A DNA stretch of 64,000 nt. It comes from Haberlea rhodopensis (taxonomy: Eukaryota > Streptophyta > Magnoliopsida > Lamiales > Gesneriaceae). This document shows, piece after piece, positions 28,201 to 40,200 of this stretch (positions are counted from its first letter, which is position 1; every line of letters starts with the position of its first letter). The DNA lies in NCBI GenBank assembly GCA_907163345.1, contig CAJQUN010000003.1, positions 23,885,879 through 23,949,878 on the forward strand, read 5' to 3'. The translations under genes and the position numbers were made by a program. The notes below the pieces were generated by a model. The model was not told the origin of the DNA and did no database searches. It saw only the letters and a list, made by a program, of their open reading frames with translations.

Positions 28201-31200
28201 GGAGTTAGTTAGGATTAGATTTTTTTGTTTCATGTATAACAATATTTTATTCCTTTTTAGCTTGTATAAATAGGAGAATGAATTCTGATGTAACTAACTT
28301 TTCATCTTTTTCAATATACGGAAATTTCCCCACAATACTTTTCTCTGTTTTATCATTTACGTTGCTATTCAGTTCATCAATGAAGAATAGCTCATGGTTT
28401 CATGATCGTCGCTAGACTCAAATAATGTAAAATTTTGCCATCCAGTGTCCTAGTACCAAGAGGTCTCAGAAAAGGCTGAACTAAATATCCCATAGTATCA
28501 TAGGTTGTATCTCTCAAGAACAAAAGGGAAATAAATAGCAATTCAGCGGATTTTAGGGGTAAAGATGAGATTGACGATGCCTCGCGACAATAAATTAATA
28601 GCCTAAAGCAACATGCATGATAAAAAATCCGCAAAGGTGAATTACTTACGTTGAAAGTAAGCGTTTAAACACCCGAAGATCCCATATCTCAAGAGGAACA
28701 ATATAATAATCTTTTGTATCCTGACAATATGACAAGCAAAGAAGTTAATTAAACTGAAATTGAGTCGTCACATAGAAGCAAGCCATTTATTGGCAAAAAA
28801 ATATGCAAAATAGAAATAAGAGCTGCAATCAAGTAAATAGGTATTTATAATCTTACGCTCAACATTATGCTACAAAGAAGCATCAAAGCAGCATCCACCT
28901 GCATAGATGAGAACACAAGTAACCCTATAATGCTGAATTTAGAGCTTGAAAGTTGCTTCTAGAATTGCATAGATAATTGAATATTCAATCACAATCACGA
29001 ATAAGAAAACACTATATAATCTTGGGATGAAACAAGAAGAAACTTATGTTGAAACAGCATTAAGCTATCCCTGCCCTTCAATTTAGGAGTTACCATAACA
29101 AATGTGATGGCTTTTTTTCTCTCTATCTTTAAGTACATACTCGATGTCGTGCTAAAAAAAACATACAACGCCAAATTGGAGTTATAAACATTTACTTAAT
29201 AAAAGACAAATTTAAACATGCGAGAGTTATGTCAAGGATATTACATAAATATTATACAGATAAATATAGTAATATATGATATGATATTATTTGATTTGTA
29301 ATATAGATCGTAATTAGCAGATTTGGTAGAATCTTAGGGACTCTTAGGTTGATTCTTAGACATGTAATCTTATACTATATAATGGAATAAGTGCTCTATT
29401 GAAATAGCATTGAGTTTGGTATTGAGATTCAGATTTATTGGCATGGTATCAGAGCCAGTTTAAAACAAAACGGGACAGGTTGCGCTGTGCTTCTGCCCCC
29501 AGGCTTAATCGCCTTCTTTCCGGCGGCAACGCTGGGGGCAGGGAGTGGTCCCTGTTTATTTGTTGTTGTTTTTTCCTTAGCGTACTGTTTGTGCAATTTG
29601 TTTCTTTTTGTCAGATTTCACATGGTCGATTCTTGCACGATGTCTTGGGGTTGCGATCAGTGTTCATCGTGGTTACTGTTCATCGCACTGTTCATCGCAT
29701 TTTCCTGTGCATCGCGTTACTATTCATCACGCACTATTCATTTTACTGTTCTCAGTCGATACGTTTGTCGCTCTGGGCAAAACTTTTTATGGGTATGCAC
29801 GTTCCTCGATTTGCTTTTGGTGCGCAGAGGTGTCTGGATCTTCGGTTTTGTGCGTCTGTTCTTCGTTCCACTGATCTCTGGAATTTTTGGTTCTTCCCTG
29901 CAGTGGTTTTGTTCGTCTTGATCCAAAATTACATCCGTAATTTTTTGGGTCACCGACTGGTTGGTAGTTTAGGGCTTTTGGAATTTTTTGGCATCAATCG
30001 CATAGGGTCTTTACCTCAGCAACTTTAATATTGATGATTGTTCCCATATACCTGTTCCAGAGCCAATTTCTTTAGAAGCAAAGCTCGTTGCTTTATGATC
30101 TGGCTTTGGCGATTTGTTGTTACTACACGCTGGATATCTTCTTCATCATTTATTCCGAGGGAGGAATCTTCGTTTTGTGGCTTCTGCTCGATTTTGGGGA
30201 CCTGGGTGACCACAACACTTCTGGTGTGTGTGGTGATTGGTACGTTTGTGGTGTCTTTGCACGGTAGTTGTGCGTTTTAGCCTGACACGGTTGATGTGCG
30301 CTTGGGCCTTGCACGGTTGTTGTGCGTTTGGGCCTTGCACGGTTGTTGTGCGTTTATACTTTTGTCGCAGTGCGAGATGTATTTTGCACAAGTGTTTGCG
30401 ACGGTTTTTCCCGACTAAGGTGTTGATTCTTCCGCGGCGGATTATTTGGATTGACAAATTGATGCTTTTTGATCGGGTAACATCAATTTGAGGGGGGGTG
30501 TCAAGGATATTACATAAATATTATATAGATAGATATAGTAATATTTGATTTGTAATATAGATCGTAATTAGCAGATTTGGCAGAATTAGGGATTCTTAGG
30601 TTGATTCCTAGACATGCAACCTTATAATATATAATGGAATAAGTGCTCTATTGAAAGAGCACTGAGTTTGGTATTGAGATTCAGATTTATTGACAAGGAA
30701 ATCTTATTGACTACCTGCTTTTTCCTAAAATATGAACTGCCACTTAGATGAAATGTACTTAACAATTCATGGTAAGAGGAAAGGAAGCATTTCAAAGATC
30801 TATCTACACCATGTGTTGATGTGAATTTTCATCGACAATGCTTACAATTGAGGTGACATTGCTAAATGTGGGTAAACTGCGCATAAGACAGCTCCATATC
30901 ACATGCCAACCTTTGCCAACCTGCAGAATTTTTCAAAAACAAAATCAAAAAAATGCACATGAGCGAAAAAATAATATCAAGCAGGTCCCTGCATTAGACA
31001 TCCTATAAACACATTACAGCATATAGTGGTCCAAAGTTCATGGAGTTTCTTTTCGTTATCCTTAAAAATCCCCAGCCACCTCCCAAACATAAACACGTTT
31101 AATCAGAGCCATTTTTCGTCAAAAAGAAGTTTGCCAAAAGAGCAGAAAATTTATTAGTGACAGTAAGAGACAGAGAAAGAAAAGGGAAAGAAGTAGCTAA

Positions 31201-34200
31201 GGAATGTAAGATGTTCTCAATAAATGATGAGAAACAATCCGGTCCATCCACAATATATGGTTGCCAAGCTATTCACTTGACCACATTCTTACTCAGTTTG
31301 GATGAGCTGCTATAATTGGTTAGAGATGTCTATGGTTCTTCAAAAAGATCCGGCTGAACATTTGCTAAATCACGTTGATCTTTGGGCGATAAGAAAGGGA
31401 TAGTGGCTTGGACAACGATATGGAAAGCACTGATTTGGACTCTTTGGCTGGACTCTTTGGCTGCAGAGAAATAAAAGAATTTTCGGGACCTATTGGATTT
31501 AATTATTTGTTTCGATTATGGGTTTGGTATTGGGTAAAGGAACCAATTACTTGCTTGTTATCGATTTAGATTAGTTTGGTTTTGGTTTTTATTTTGCATT
31601 TGTACATTTTGGGTAACTGTGGTACTCCTTTTTTTTCAAATAATATATCTTGCCTTGTAAAAAAAAGGTTGCCCAGACATGATAAAGAAAAGTGAACAAA
31701 GAAGACTAGACTGCATCCATCCCACGAAAGATACACACAAAAGCTTGCATTAACAATTATCCTTCTTAATAAGCATATGACTGCAAATGGCAAGTACTTT
31801 GGAAATGATAGTCTAAGTACAAAATTATTTCAAGAAACCAGAAGGACAACTCGATAGAGATATAGCCTTTCTTCCATAGGTATCATGTAATATACCTCAT
31901 TCATGGGGTAAGCTGACTTCGGCGACGATTCCGCACTTGGAGCAGTAAAAAACATCAATAAAGAAAGTCTAAGCAGACTCCTTCAAATGAAATAAACAAT
32001 TGGTGAGCAGAGTGTAAGCAGACTCCTTCAAATGAAATAAACAATATGTGCGAAGTTAAGATGAATAACTAACAAAGAAACTAGAAGGCATTTGTGCACA
32101 CACATATCACACTGAATTCTTAGGCCAAATTAAACAGGGTGGAATGAAGCTTTTGCATGTATAGAGAGAACTTACTGCAATGTCCAGAAAAGACCATCAT
32201 AAGAATGCTCCAAGGTTGCAGTGTTAATAATTCTGCAATGGAGAACATACAAAGTTCCGGATATCAAAATTTGTCTGTAGCCTCCAAGAAAAGGACAAAT
32301 ATTATATCAGAGGTATGAAAAACAGAAACATTAGAAACAGGTCTGAATCGTGGTAGGCCTTGAGTAAGCAAACTGGTGAATGAATACGTGTCCTATAAAG
32401 CAAAAGGAAAAAAGAGAGCCTACAAAGTAAAACAAGCATGACCAAACCAACAAGAATAAGAGAATTGTGCACCTGCAAGACCCTAACAAGACAAAAAATA
32501 GTTCCCTATTGTTACCAAAGAAATCAGTTTGAAATGAAGGCAAAATGCAAAACATAAAACAGAAGCTCTCCTCTCCCCTTCAATGAAGAGGCATCTCTAT
32601 ATTAGTCGAATTAAAAATAAAAAAAATACCATATGAATGCATCCATCGCACAGAGAGGAGACAAATAGACTACAGGAGCACAACTTTTCTCGCCAGCAGG
32701 AGGAAGAAGGATAAACCAGTATGATAACACAACAACAGTCAAGATTTCACAATAAAAATTTTACCTCTCAAAGTTTGCAGATATGCTTTCAAACCAAAAA
32801 CATAAGTGATCTCTACGGATGCGCGTGGAATAATCGCGGATAAGACAAGCAAGTGCGGCATGCCTGTCACGAATATTAAGCTCGTTTTAACTCAAGATGG
32901 TGCATAATAAGTAACATCAATGCATATGTGAACAATAGATTCTCATTCTTTTGACAATAATTTGAAAAAATATTGTGCGTTGGATTTTCCAATGAATGCA
33001 ATTCATGCACGAGAAAAAACACAATATCACACTACCCACGTCCCTGAAGTGTTATAACTGTTGTGATATTTGGTATTTATACGCATGCAAAAGAACAAAT
33101 TCTGTTGAAACCTACCACGACCATTTGCCCTCCATGACTCTCTCTTTTATCTGAACAACCACATGCTCCCTCCTAGCTCGCTTTTCAGTACTTGGACCTT
33201 TCAGTGTATTAACACACACCTGGGAAGTAAACATTGTCTTGTAAACCTTTAACCATAACTATCGAATACCCTTTTGCTCCAAATTGAAATAAAGAGAGAA
33301 ACTTCAAGTCATATCAAATCAGCGGAAGCAATTAAAAAGATCTCAAACAACATCAAAAAATAAAAGAGTTACAAGCCAAATTTTAATATGTTAAAATCAC
33401 GTTTGATAGTATCAAGATTACAATAAAGTATGATTTTGGTTTCATGCATTTACTCACGTGTATGAAGAAGTATGTTCCTCAAGACTTAAGTTCCCAGTTC
33501 AATGCAAGAGTTAGACTTTAAAAATCAAGAGAAAATAATAAGAGTTTCAGATATTTGTCCATGTCGCCCTTCGATGTATGCATTATGATCAAACCTCATA
33601 TTTACTAGCATTATCTCTATTGCCCTTCATTTTCGTTATATTTTAAAAATTATGCCAATCACAGCTGAAAAGCCTTCTACATTTTTAAGCCGTGTTTATA
33701 TCTGCTCAACATGCTATGAATGGAATTCTACATTTTGAAGTCAAAGATTTTCTGAAGCCCTTGTATTTCATATTAAAAACTTAAATTCACATTGCTTGTT
33801 ATAGTAAAAGAGAGGTTAGACTAGCTATCATAGCGAGAGATAAAAAAATATTAATAGGGGATATGGGTGTTTGGGTAGAAGGAACATGGTCTTGGAGATG
33901 GGACTGGCGGCATGATCTATTCGATTGGGAAAATGATTCTTTTGTAATTTTACTAACGCTTGGAGCTAACTCGGTCAGAGGAAGATAGATGGAAATGGAA
34001 GAGCAAACCTTCAAAACACTATTCGGTTCAGTCAGCGTACGGTTCTCTCCTTGGAGTTGCGATTCCGGAGGGTGATTTAAAATTGGCATATGAGTTCGTT
34101 TGGAACTATGTTGCACGGATACGGATACGCGGATACGTGGACACGCAGATACGGGTACGACTGCACGGGATTTTCGAAATTTGTAGGATACGATACGTCC

Positions 34201-37200
34201 GGATACGGCAAATTTTATTAATTTATTTATATATATAAAAATATATAATTAATAATATTTGTAAAAAATCAAGTATCAAGCATATAATCAACATTAAACA
34301 CATTAGAAATCAGAATAAAGTTGCAACCTCACCAACTTCACGACAAATGGTAAAATATTAATCCAGGACATCTAAAAATTTCAAGCATATAATCGACATA
34401 AACACATTAAAGTGGTTAGGAAATAGGGATTTAGTTAAATAATTTAATTTTAATTACAGTTTCAACCCTATTTTTTAAAAAAAATTCCGAAAGTTCCCGT
34501 ATCTAACCCATGTCGGATACGGTCAGCGGCGTATCTTGACCGTATCCGAAATAAAAGTCGGAATTATCCTTCGTCGAGATACGGTCTCGAAGCACTTTCC
34601 AAGTTAATGCTCCCACTTTTGACGGTGCGCTAGTTTTCCATATAGTTGCAAATAACTGAGCAATCAGAGATAGCATTCCGACTTTTCAGAACTTGAGAAG
34701 GAGAACTATCAGATCGGGACACATTGTAGACCTTTTGTGTTCATTGCCAATCAGCAGAGGAGTCGACACACCACCTATTTTTTTCACGCACACGTGTTTA
34801 CTCAATTTGGATGCCATGTTACCATTGGTTAGGATTGTCAACCGCTCTCAATAACAACACAGTGGGGCATTTTCTTCAACATGAAGGATTATGGGATTGG
34901 AGTAATGGAATCGAGGGATGGAGGACAATTAGGAAAGCAGACATTTGGACAATTTGGATTCAGAGAAATAACAGAATCTTTGGCACAGATAAAGAAGATA
35001 AAGACAAGGAAGATCATCCGCTGGATTTATTTTGTTTAGGTCTTGCTTCTGGATTAAGAATAGGAGCGCTATTAGGTTATTTTATACTTTCTCGTATTGC
35101 GAAAAGGAACCGTTAACTTGTTTATTAGCACTTTAGACTATTTCGTTTTCAGTCTTGGTTTCGTTTTTAACTTTGTCATTTTTCGAGTACCACTGGTACT
35201 CTTTTCCTAATATATTATTTGCCTTATAAAAAAAAGGAGGTTAGAACTCAATTTTTTATTTAGTAGAGTCTCACTTGGTATTATCCATATTAAAATCAAT
35301 TTGTAATTTGATTATACTGTAATTTTGTCAAAGTGGCTTACTCCACAATTCATATCCAAGCTATTTTCTCATACGCATGAAGAGTTGATAATTATATAAA
35401 AAACTTAAAGTTGTGGCATTTCTTTATGGCGGAGCTCTTATGACCGGACCTTTCAATTATTTTGTGTCCCTTCTTCCTCTCTTCCTAATATTCAATTAGC
35501 ATAGAGTGATATAAAAATAACCACGAAAAAAACACTAGTAGATAAAAATCAAGCTCATAACCCAACAAAGTACAAAAGAGCCACTGTCGACAAGCACAAA
35601 ACTACAAATATGCAACATAGAAGGTCGACTTTAAAAGGCACAACTAAGTTGCTGCAGTAAGTACCCGGCAAAATACAAGGGCAGCAAGCTCCACCACCTT
35701 GAACTGTGAGCTTGTCAAAATCCCACATTTTTCACCCCTGGTTGAATCACTCCATAAACAAAATAAAATGCAAATAAGAATAGAGGAATAGCATTTCATA
35801 CACCACCAAAAAATGCAGCACAAAACAACTCTGACCAAGGCAAATTGGTATTGGAAGTACTCATTTGATCAAGCTCCTTGCTCATTACATCCACGAGTTG
35901 TTCTAGTAAAATAGAACCGTCATCCACACCCCTACTTAAACTTACTTGCATTTTCGCATAGCAAACAAGAGAATCCTACTAATGAAGCACAAATTAGAAG
36001 TATTACAAACATTAAACTTTAAATCAAAACCATCAATTCAGTACTGCTCAACACACCTTTAGACTTCGATCATGAGTTGCAAACCAGTACCGAAACACAA
36101 AATGATTTACTGCTTGATGAATTTCCAGGGATTTGCCGCCTAAATTTGGTCCATCTTTTAACAAATATGTATTGATGCACTCCACAAGCTTGCGTGAAAT
36201 TTTTCCCTCATCCCTAACATACAAGGAAAAAAATTTATCCAATTGTCGATAATTGCAATAGCATAACTATAAGAAATATGAATTGAAACAGGAATACAAA
36301 AACATCAGTCAATTTGTTACCTAACATGAGAAAAAATTCCAATAAACCCCGAAATAATGTTATCTCGAAGATAATCAGGAATATCTCCAGGAGGGTTTTC
36401 AAGAAGTGAATGAAGTGTCATGGTGAATCGGAAAACCTCCTCTTTGGGGTTCGACTGACCAATGTTTTCTGTGCTAAGGCTTGTTTCCACCTTTTCCATG
36501 TACAAAAGTACAAGATCTATCCATATTGAAAACCAATGCAGGATGAAATCACACAATCAGAGAGAGAGTCTATAAGCCAAATTATTAGAGGTAAACTCAC
36601 TGGAGTAAACTCGTTTCCGCATATGAAATCGATAATATGTAGCTTCCAAAAGATAGCGAAGGATAACACCATACTCAGATTGAAAATTTGGAACATCTCT
36701 GAGGATATCCCACACATGATTGAAAAGTGCTTTAGCCACAGGTAGAAGAAGATTTTTTTTGCCTGAAAAACAGGCCGGAAATCAAGTGAAACAGAAAAAA
36801 ACACCTAGATGAAGTAGATATCAAAATGAATGCCAGAAAATCAGGGAATGATGAAGCACCACACTATTTCGATAAATTATCATCAATATTTAGTCGCAGA
36901 TAGATACATCAAAATTCATTCTAATTCCAAAAATATTTAAGCTTTTCATCTGGCTAATTCTGCCAACAAGCCATGCTATCAAGTTGCTTTCATTTTTTGA
37001 AGGAAACAAAACTTCAAACACTAACCAGAACAGCCATCATCCTCGGCCCGTTGCACAACAATTCGTAGAGTCTTTGCAAAACTTGATTTCGGTAATCTCT
37101 TATTGCTAGATGAGATCTCGGATGATACACATTGAATTAAAATTTTGACAAGAAAAGGCCAAGTCTCAGCTGCACAAAAAAGTAGTAAGCAACTGCACAC

Positions 37201-40200
37201 CATCAATTTTACACCAAGCAATAGAACAAAAGAAAATCTGGCAAGTAGTTAAACATAGACGTTATATATTCTTACAATGTGGAACTTCGTTATGCTTCAG
37301 AACTGAAGTTTTATCGGACAAATATCTACAGAATCCAACAGATCTCTCGCTTTCTAACCATGTATTCAACAACTTAATCCCTTCCTAAAATCATGAATCA
37401 AAAGATTAAAAACATTTATATATTACATGAGCAAAAAGTTATCCATTTGAAACATTCTCTGAGAATTAAATCTTAACAAACAATAGACATGCAAAAGTGT
37501 GGACTGTTTTCTGTGTCTAAGTCATTAGAGGCGTATATGAAATGCCCTCCACTGATCTTCCTTTAAATTAAATCAGAGAAAAAGAAAATTATAAGTGTTT
37601 CCACTAATTCTCCAGAAATTTTTGAAATTCATAATACACCAAATTAAAGAGCGAGCCTAGATAAGTCATCTCGTTACTTAACGATTTGTTTTCTCTTATT
37701 GACAGGTTATCTCTGGAGCAGGAAAGGAATGATAGATGGGTATGGCGCCTTGATAAGTAAGTCATCTTGTTACTCGGTATCAGCGACTTATCATTCTATC
37801 ACCGAAGAGGAGGTTCCTCCCTTGGAATTTTGTTCAGCATGTAAAGCTATTTGGTGTTCTCTTGCTCCTAACAAAGTTGCTGTTTTTGCCTGGAAAACTA
37901 TCAGATGCAGGATACCGACGAAGTACAATCTCAGACTAAGAAACATTAGATCGGGACCGATTTCGGATGTTTGTGACTATTGCAATTTGGAAGTGGAATC
38001 CACTAGGCATATGTTCTTCTTGTGCAGTGCTTCTACAGCTCTTTGGTGTCAAGGATATTACATAAATATTATGTAGATAAATATAGTAATATTTGATATA
38101 ATATTATTTGATTTGTAATATAGATGGTAATTAGTATATTTGGCAGAATCTTAGGGATTCTTAGGCTGATTCTTAGGGATTCTTATTGTATATGATCATC
38201 TATATAATGGAATGAAATCCCAATTCAAATGGGCATTGAGTTTGGTATTGAGATTCAGATTTATAACATGGTATCAGAGCCAGTTTAAAACAAAAATGGA
38301 GCTAGGGTTTTACAGGATGCGCTGAGCTTCTGCCCAGGCTAAATCGCCTTCTTTTCAGCGGCAGCGCTGGGGGCAGGCGGTGGTCACTGTTTCTTTATTG
38401 TTGTTGTTCTTCCCTTCGCGTACTATTTGCGCGACTATCTGTTTCTTTTCATCAGATTTTCCATGGCCGAATCTTGCACGATGTCTTGGGTTTGCGATTA
38501 TTGTAGATCGTGTTACAATTCATTTCGCTTTTTTTACTGCTTATCGTGTTATTGTTCATCGCATTTTTCCCGTACGCAATTTCCTTTCTTTGATTTTGGA
38601 ATGATCGTGACTTTCATTGGGATACTCCTTCGTGAAATCACCAACGCATTCTGTGGGTTCCTGGAATTTGGTCACAATCCCTCAGTTTGTTCTCAGAGTG
38701 ATTCGATTTTTTTGTTCGGGATATTTTTCTGTGGGTGCTCGCAAATCAATTGGATTTGCTCTCGGTCGATCCATTTGACTCTTTGGGCAAAACTTTTCTT
38801 GGGTGTGCACATTCTGCTCGATTTTGGGGATTTGGGTGACCACAACACTTATGGTGTGTGTGGTGATCGGTACTTTTGCCGCGGCGTTTGCAGTGTCCTT
38901 GCAAGGTAGTTGTGCGATTGAGCCTGACACGGTTGTTGTGCTTTTGAGCCTGACACGATTGTTGTGCGTTTGAGCCTTTCACGGTAGTTGTGCGTTTTAG
39001 CATTGCACGGTAGTTGTACGTTTGAGTCTTGCACGGGTGTTGTGCGTTTATACTTTTGTTGCGGTGCGATGCACAAGTGTTTGCAAAGGATTTGCCCGAC
39101 TAGGGTATTGACTCTTTTGAGGCGGATTATTTGGATTGACAAATTGATGTTTTTTGATCGGCCATCATCAATTTGAGGGGGATGTCAAGATTATTACATA
39201 AATATTATATAGATAGATATAGTAATATTTGATAGGATATTATTTGATTTAAATACACCTATAAACTGTGCCACCCTTTAGGGTGACAGAGTTTAGAGGT
39301 GTATTTGTAATATAGATGGTAATTAGTATATTTGGAAGAATCTTAGGGATTCTTAGGCTGATTCTTAGAATTCTTATTGTAATATGATCATCTATATAAT
39401 TGAATGAAACCCTGTTCAAAGGGGCATTGAGTTTGGTATTGAGATTCAGATTTATTAACATTTGGAAGGATTGTTTTCGGTGGCTTGGTATGCATAACGT
39501 TATCTACGATGATCTTGTTGCCCACCTCCTTCAACATATTGATCTTTGGAGACACTCTACCACTCAGAAAGAATGGATTACTATTTGGCTGGCTATCATC
39601 TGGACTATTTGGCTGGACAGGAATAAGAGAATCTTCGACTCTTCATCAAAGGAAGGGGATAACCGGATGGATTTAGTTAAATTTAGATCGTGGTTTTGAA
39701 TCAAGAGTTGAAGGATGAAGTATTTTGTTTACTCATTCTCATATTGGTTTAGGGATCTAGTTTTGCGCTTACTATCTTGATTTTGTTTTAGTTTTTAGTT
39801 TTTTCGTTTTTATTCGCAGTTTGTTCTACGTTAGGTATCTTTGTATATTTTAACCCCTCGAGTACTTCTTGTACTCTATTCTATTATATTATTGTGCCCG
39901 ATCAAAAAAAATTAAAAAGCGAGCCTTCCTGCCTCATTAATTCAAATGAAAACAAGTAATAATCAACGGGCCCATTTAAAACAAAAAAAAAAAAAAACAA
40001 CAACAACATGATATTGGCAACCATTGAAAACTATCAAGTACCCATCAAACTTTAGAAAGCAATACAATGAAAGGAAAAAAAGGTATACTTATAGAATAAA
40101 TAAATATGAACAGGAAATGTTTCAGCAAAACAAACTAACCGTATGAAAATTATATTAGTATGAGTTTTGCTTATTGACCAGTGCCTTTTAACAAAATCAT

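Larger units (their letters stand above)
23258..28404 (+). mobile_element. copia-2: old, broken Ty1/copia retrotransposon
   Basis: The 5' LTR (about 23258-23595) and 3' LTR (about 28072-28404) share most of their sequence, including TGTATAAATAGGAGAATGAA, a TATA-box region. A primer site TGGTATCAGAAGCC (23596-23609) and polypurine tract TTGAGGGGGAG (28061-28071) bound the interior. Gag, protease, integrase, RT and RNase H remnants follow in copia order. The LTRs start TAT rather than TG, the 3' LTR lacks its last bases, and I find no target duplication. LTR divergence is clearly higher than in copia-1. Antisense to ATM in intron 15. Confidence 0.88.
33821..35236 (+). mobile_element. LINE fragment in ATM intron 8, itself interrupted
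   Basis: ORF2 C-terminal pieces: LAIIARDKKILIGDMGVWVE and WSWRWDWRHDLFDWEND (33825-33930), YEFVWN (34090), then after an interruption IPTFQNLRRR, CYHWLGLSTALNNNT (34815) and WTIWIQRNNRIF. The 3' hairpin GAGTACC-ACT-GGTACTC (35185-35201) and A tail follow. GAGGTTAGA flanks it (33812-33820 and 35237-35245). A hAT-type repeat (34108-34562) and an inverted LINE piece (34564-34661) sit inside. Antisense to ATM. The rest of intron 8 (33220-33811 and 35246-35664) shows nothing recognisable. Confidence 0.85.
37659..39908 (+). mobile_element. 5'-truncated LINE in ATM intron 1, split by an LTR element
   Basis: The left part (37659-38046) encodes WSRKGMIDGYGALISKSSCY, the LINE zinc-finger region AIWCSLAPNKVAVFAWKTIR and CDYCNLEVESTRHMFFLC. 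The right part (39466-39908) resumes with IWKDCFRWLGMHNVIYDDLV, then WLAIIWTIWLDRNKRIF and the 3' UTR with hairpin GAGTAC-TTCTT-GTACTC (39860-39876) and A tail. Flanks AAATTAAAGAGCGAGCCT (37641-37658) and its one-mismatch copy (39909-39926) are the target duplication. Antisense to ATM. Confidence 0.9.

Noticed and set aside
28405..28649. Open minus-strand frame between ATM exons 15 and 16 as an exon
   Set aside because: No similarity to ATM, and the phase left by exon 15 is satisfied exactly by exon 16 at 18932. It is intron sequence beside copia-2.
29438..30028. A 196-codon open frame as a gene
   Set aside because: It lies in the non-coding interior of a non-autonomous LTR element, overlaps other open frames and has a composition expected by chance (many Phe, Ser, Cys).
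5054..38281. TGGTATCAGAGCC sites as tRNA gene pieces
   Set aside because: They are retrotransposon primer binding sites directly next to LTR ends; no cloverleaf surrounds them.
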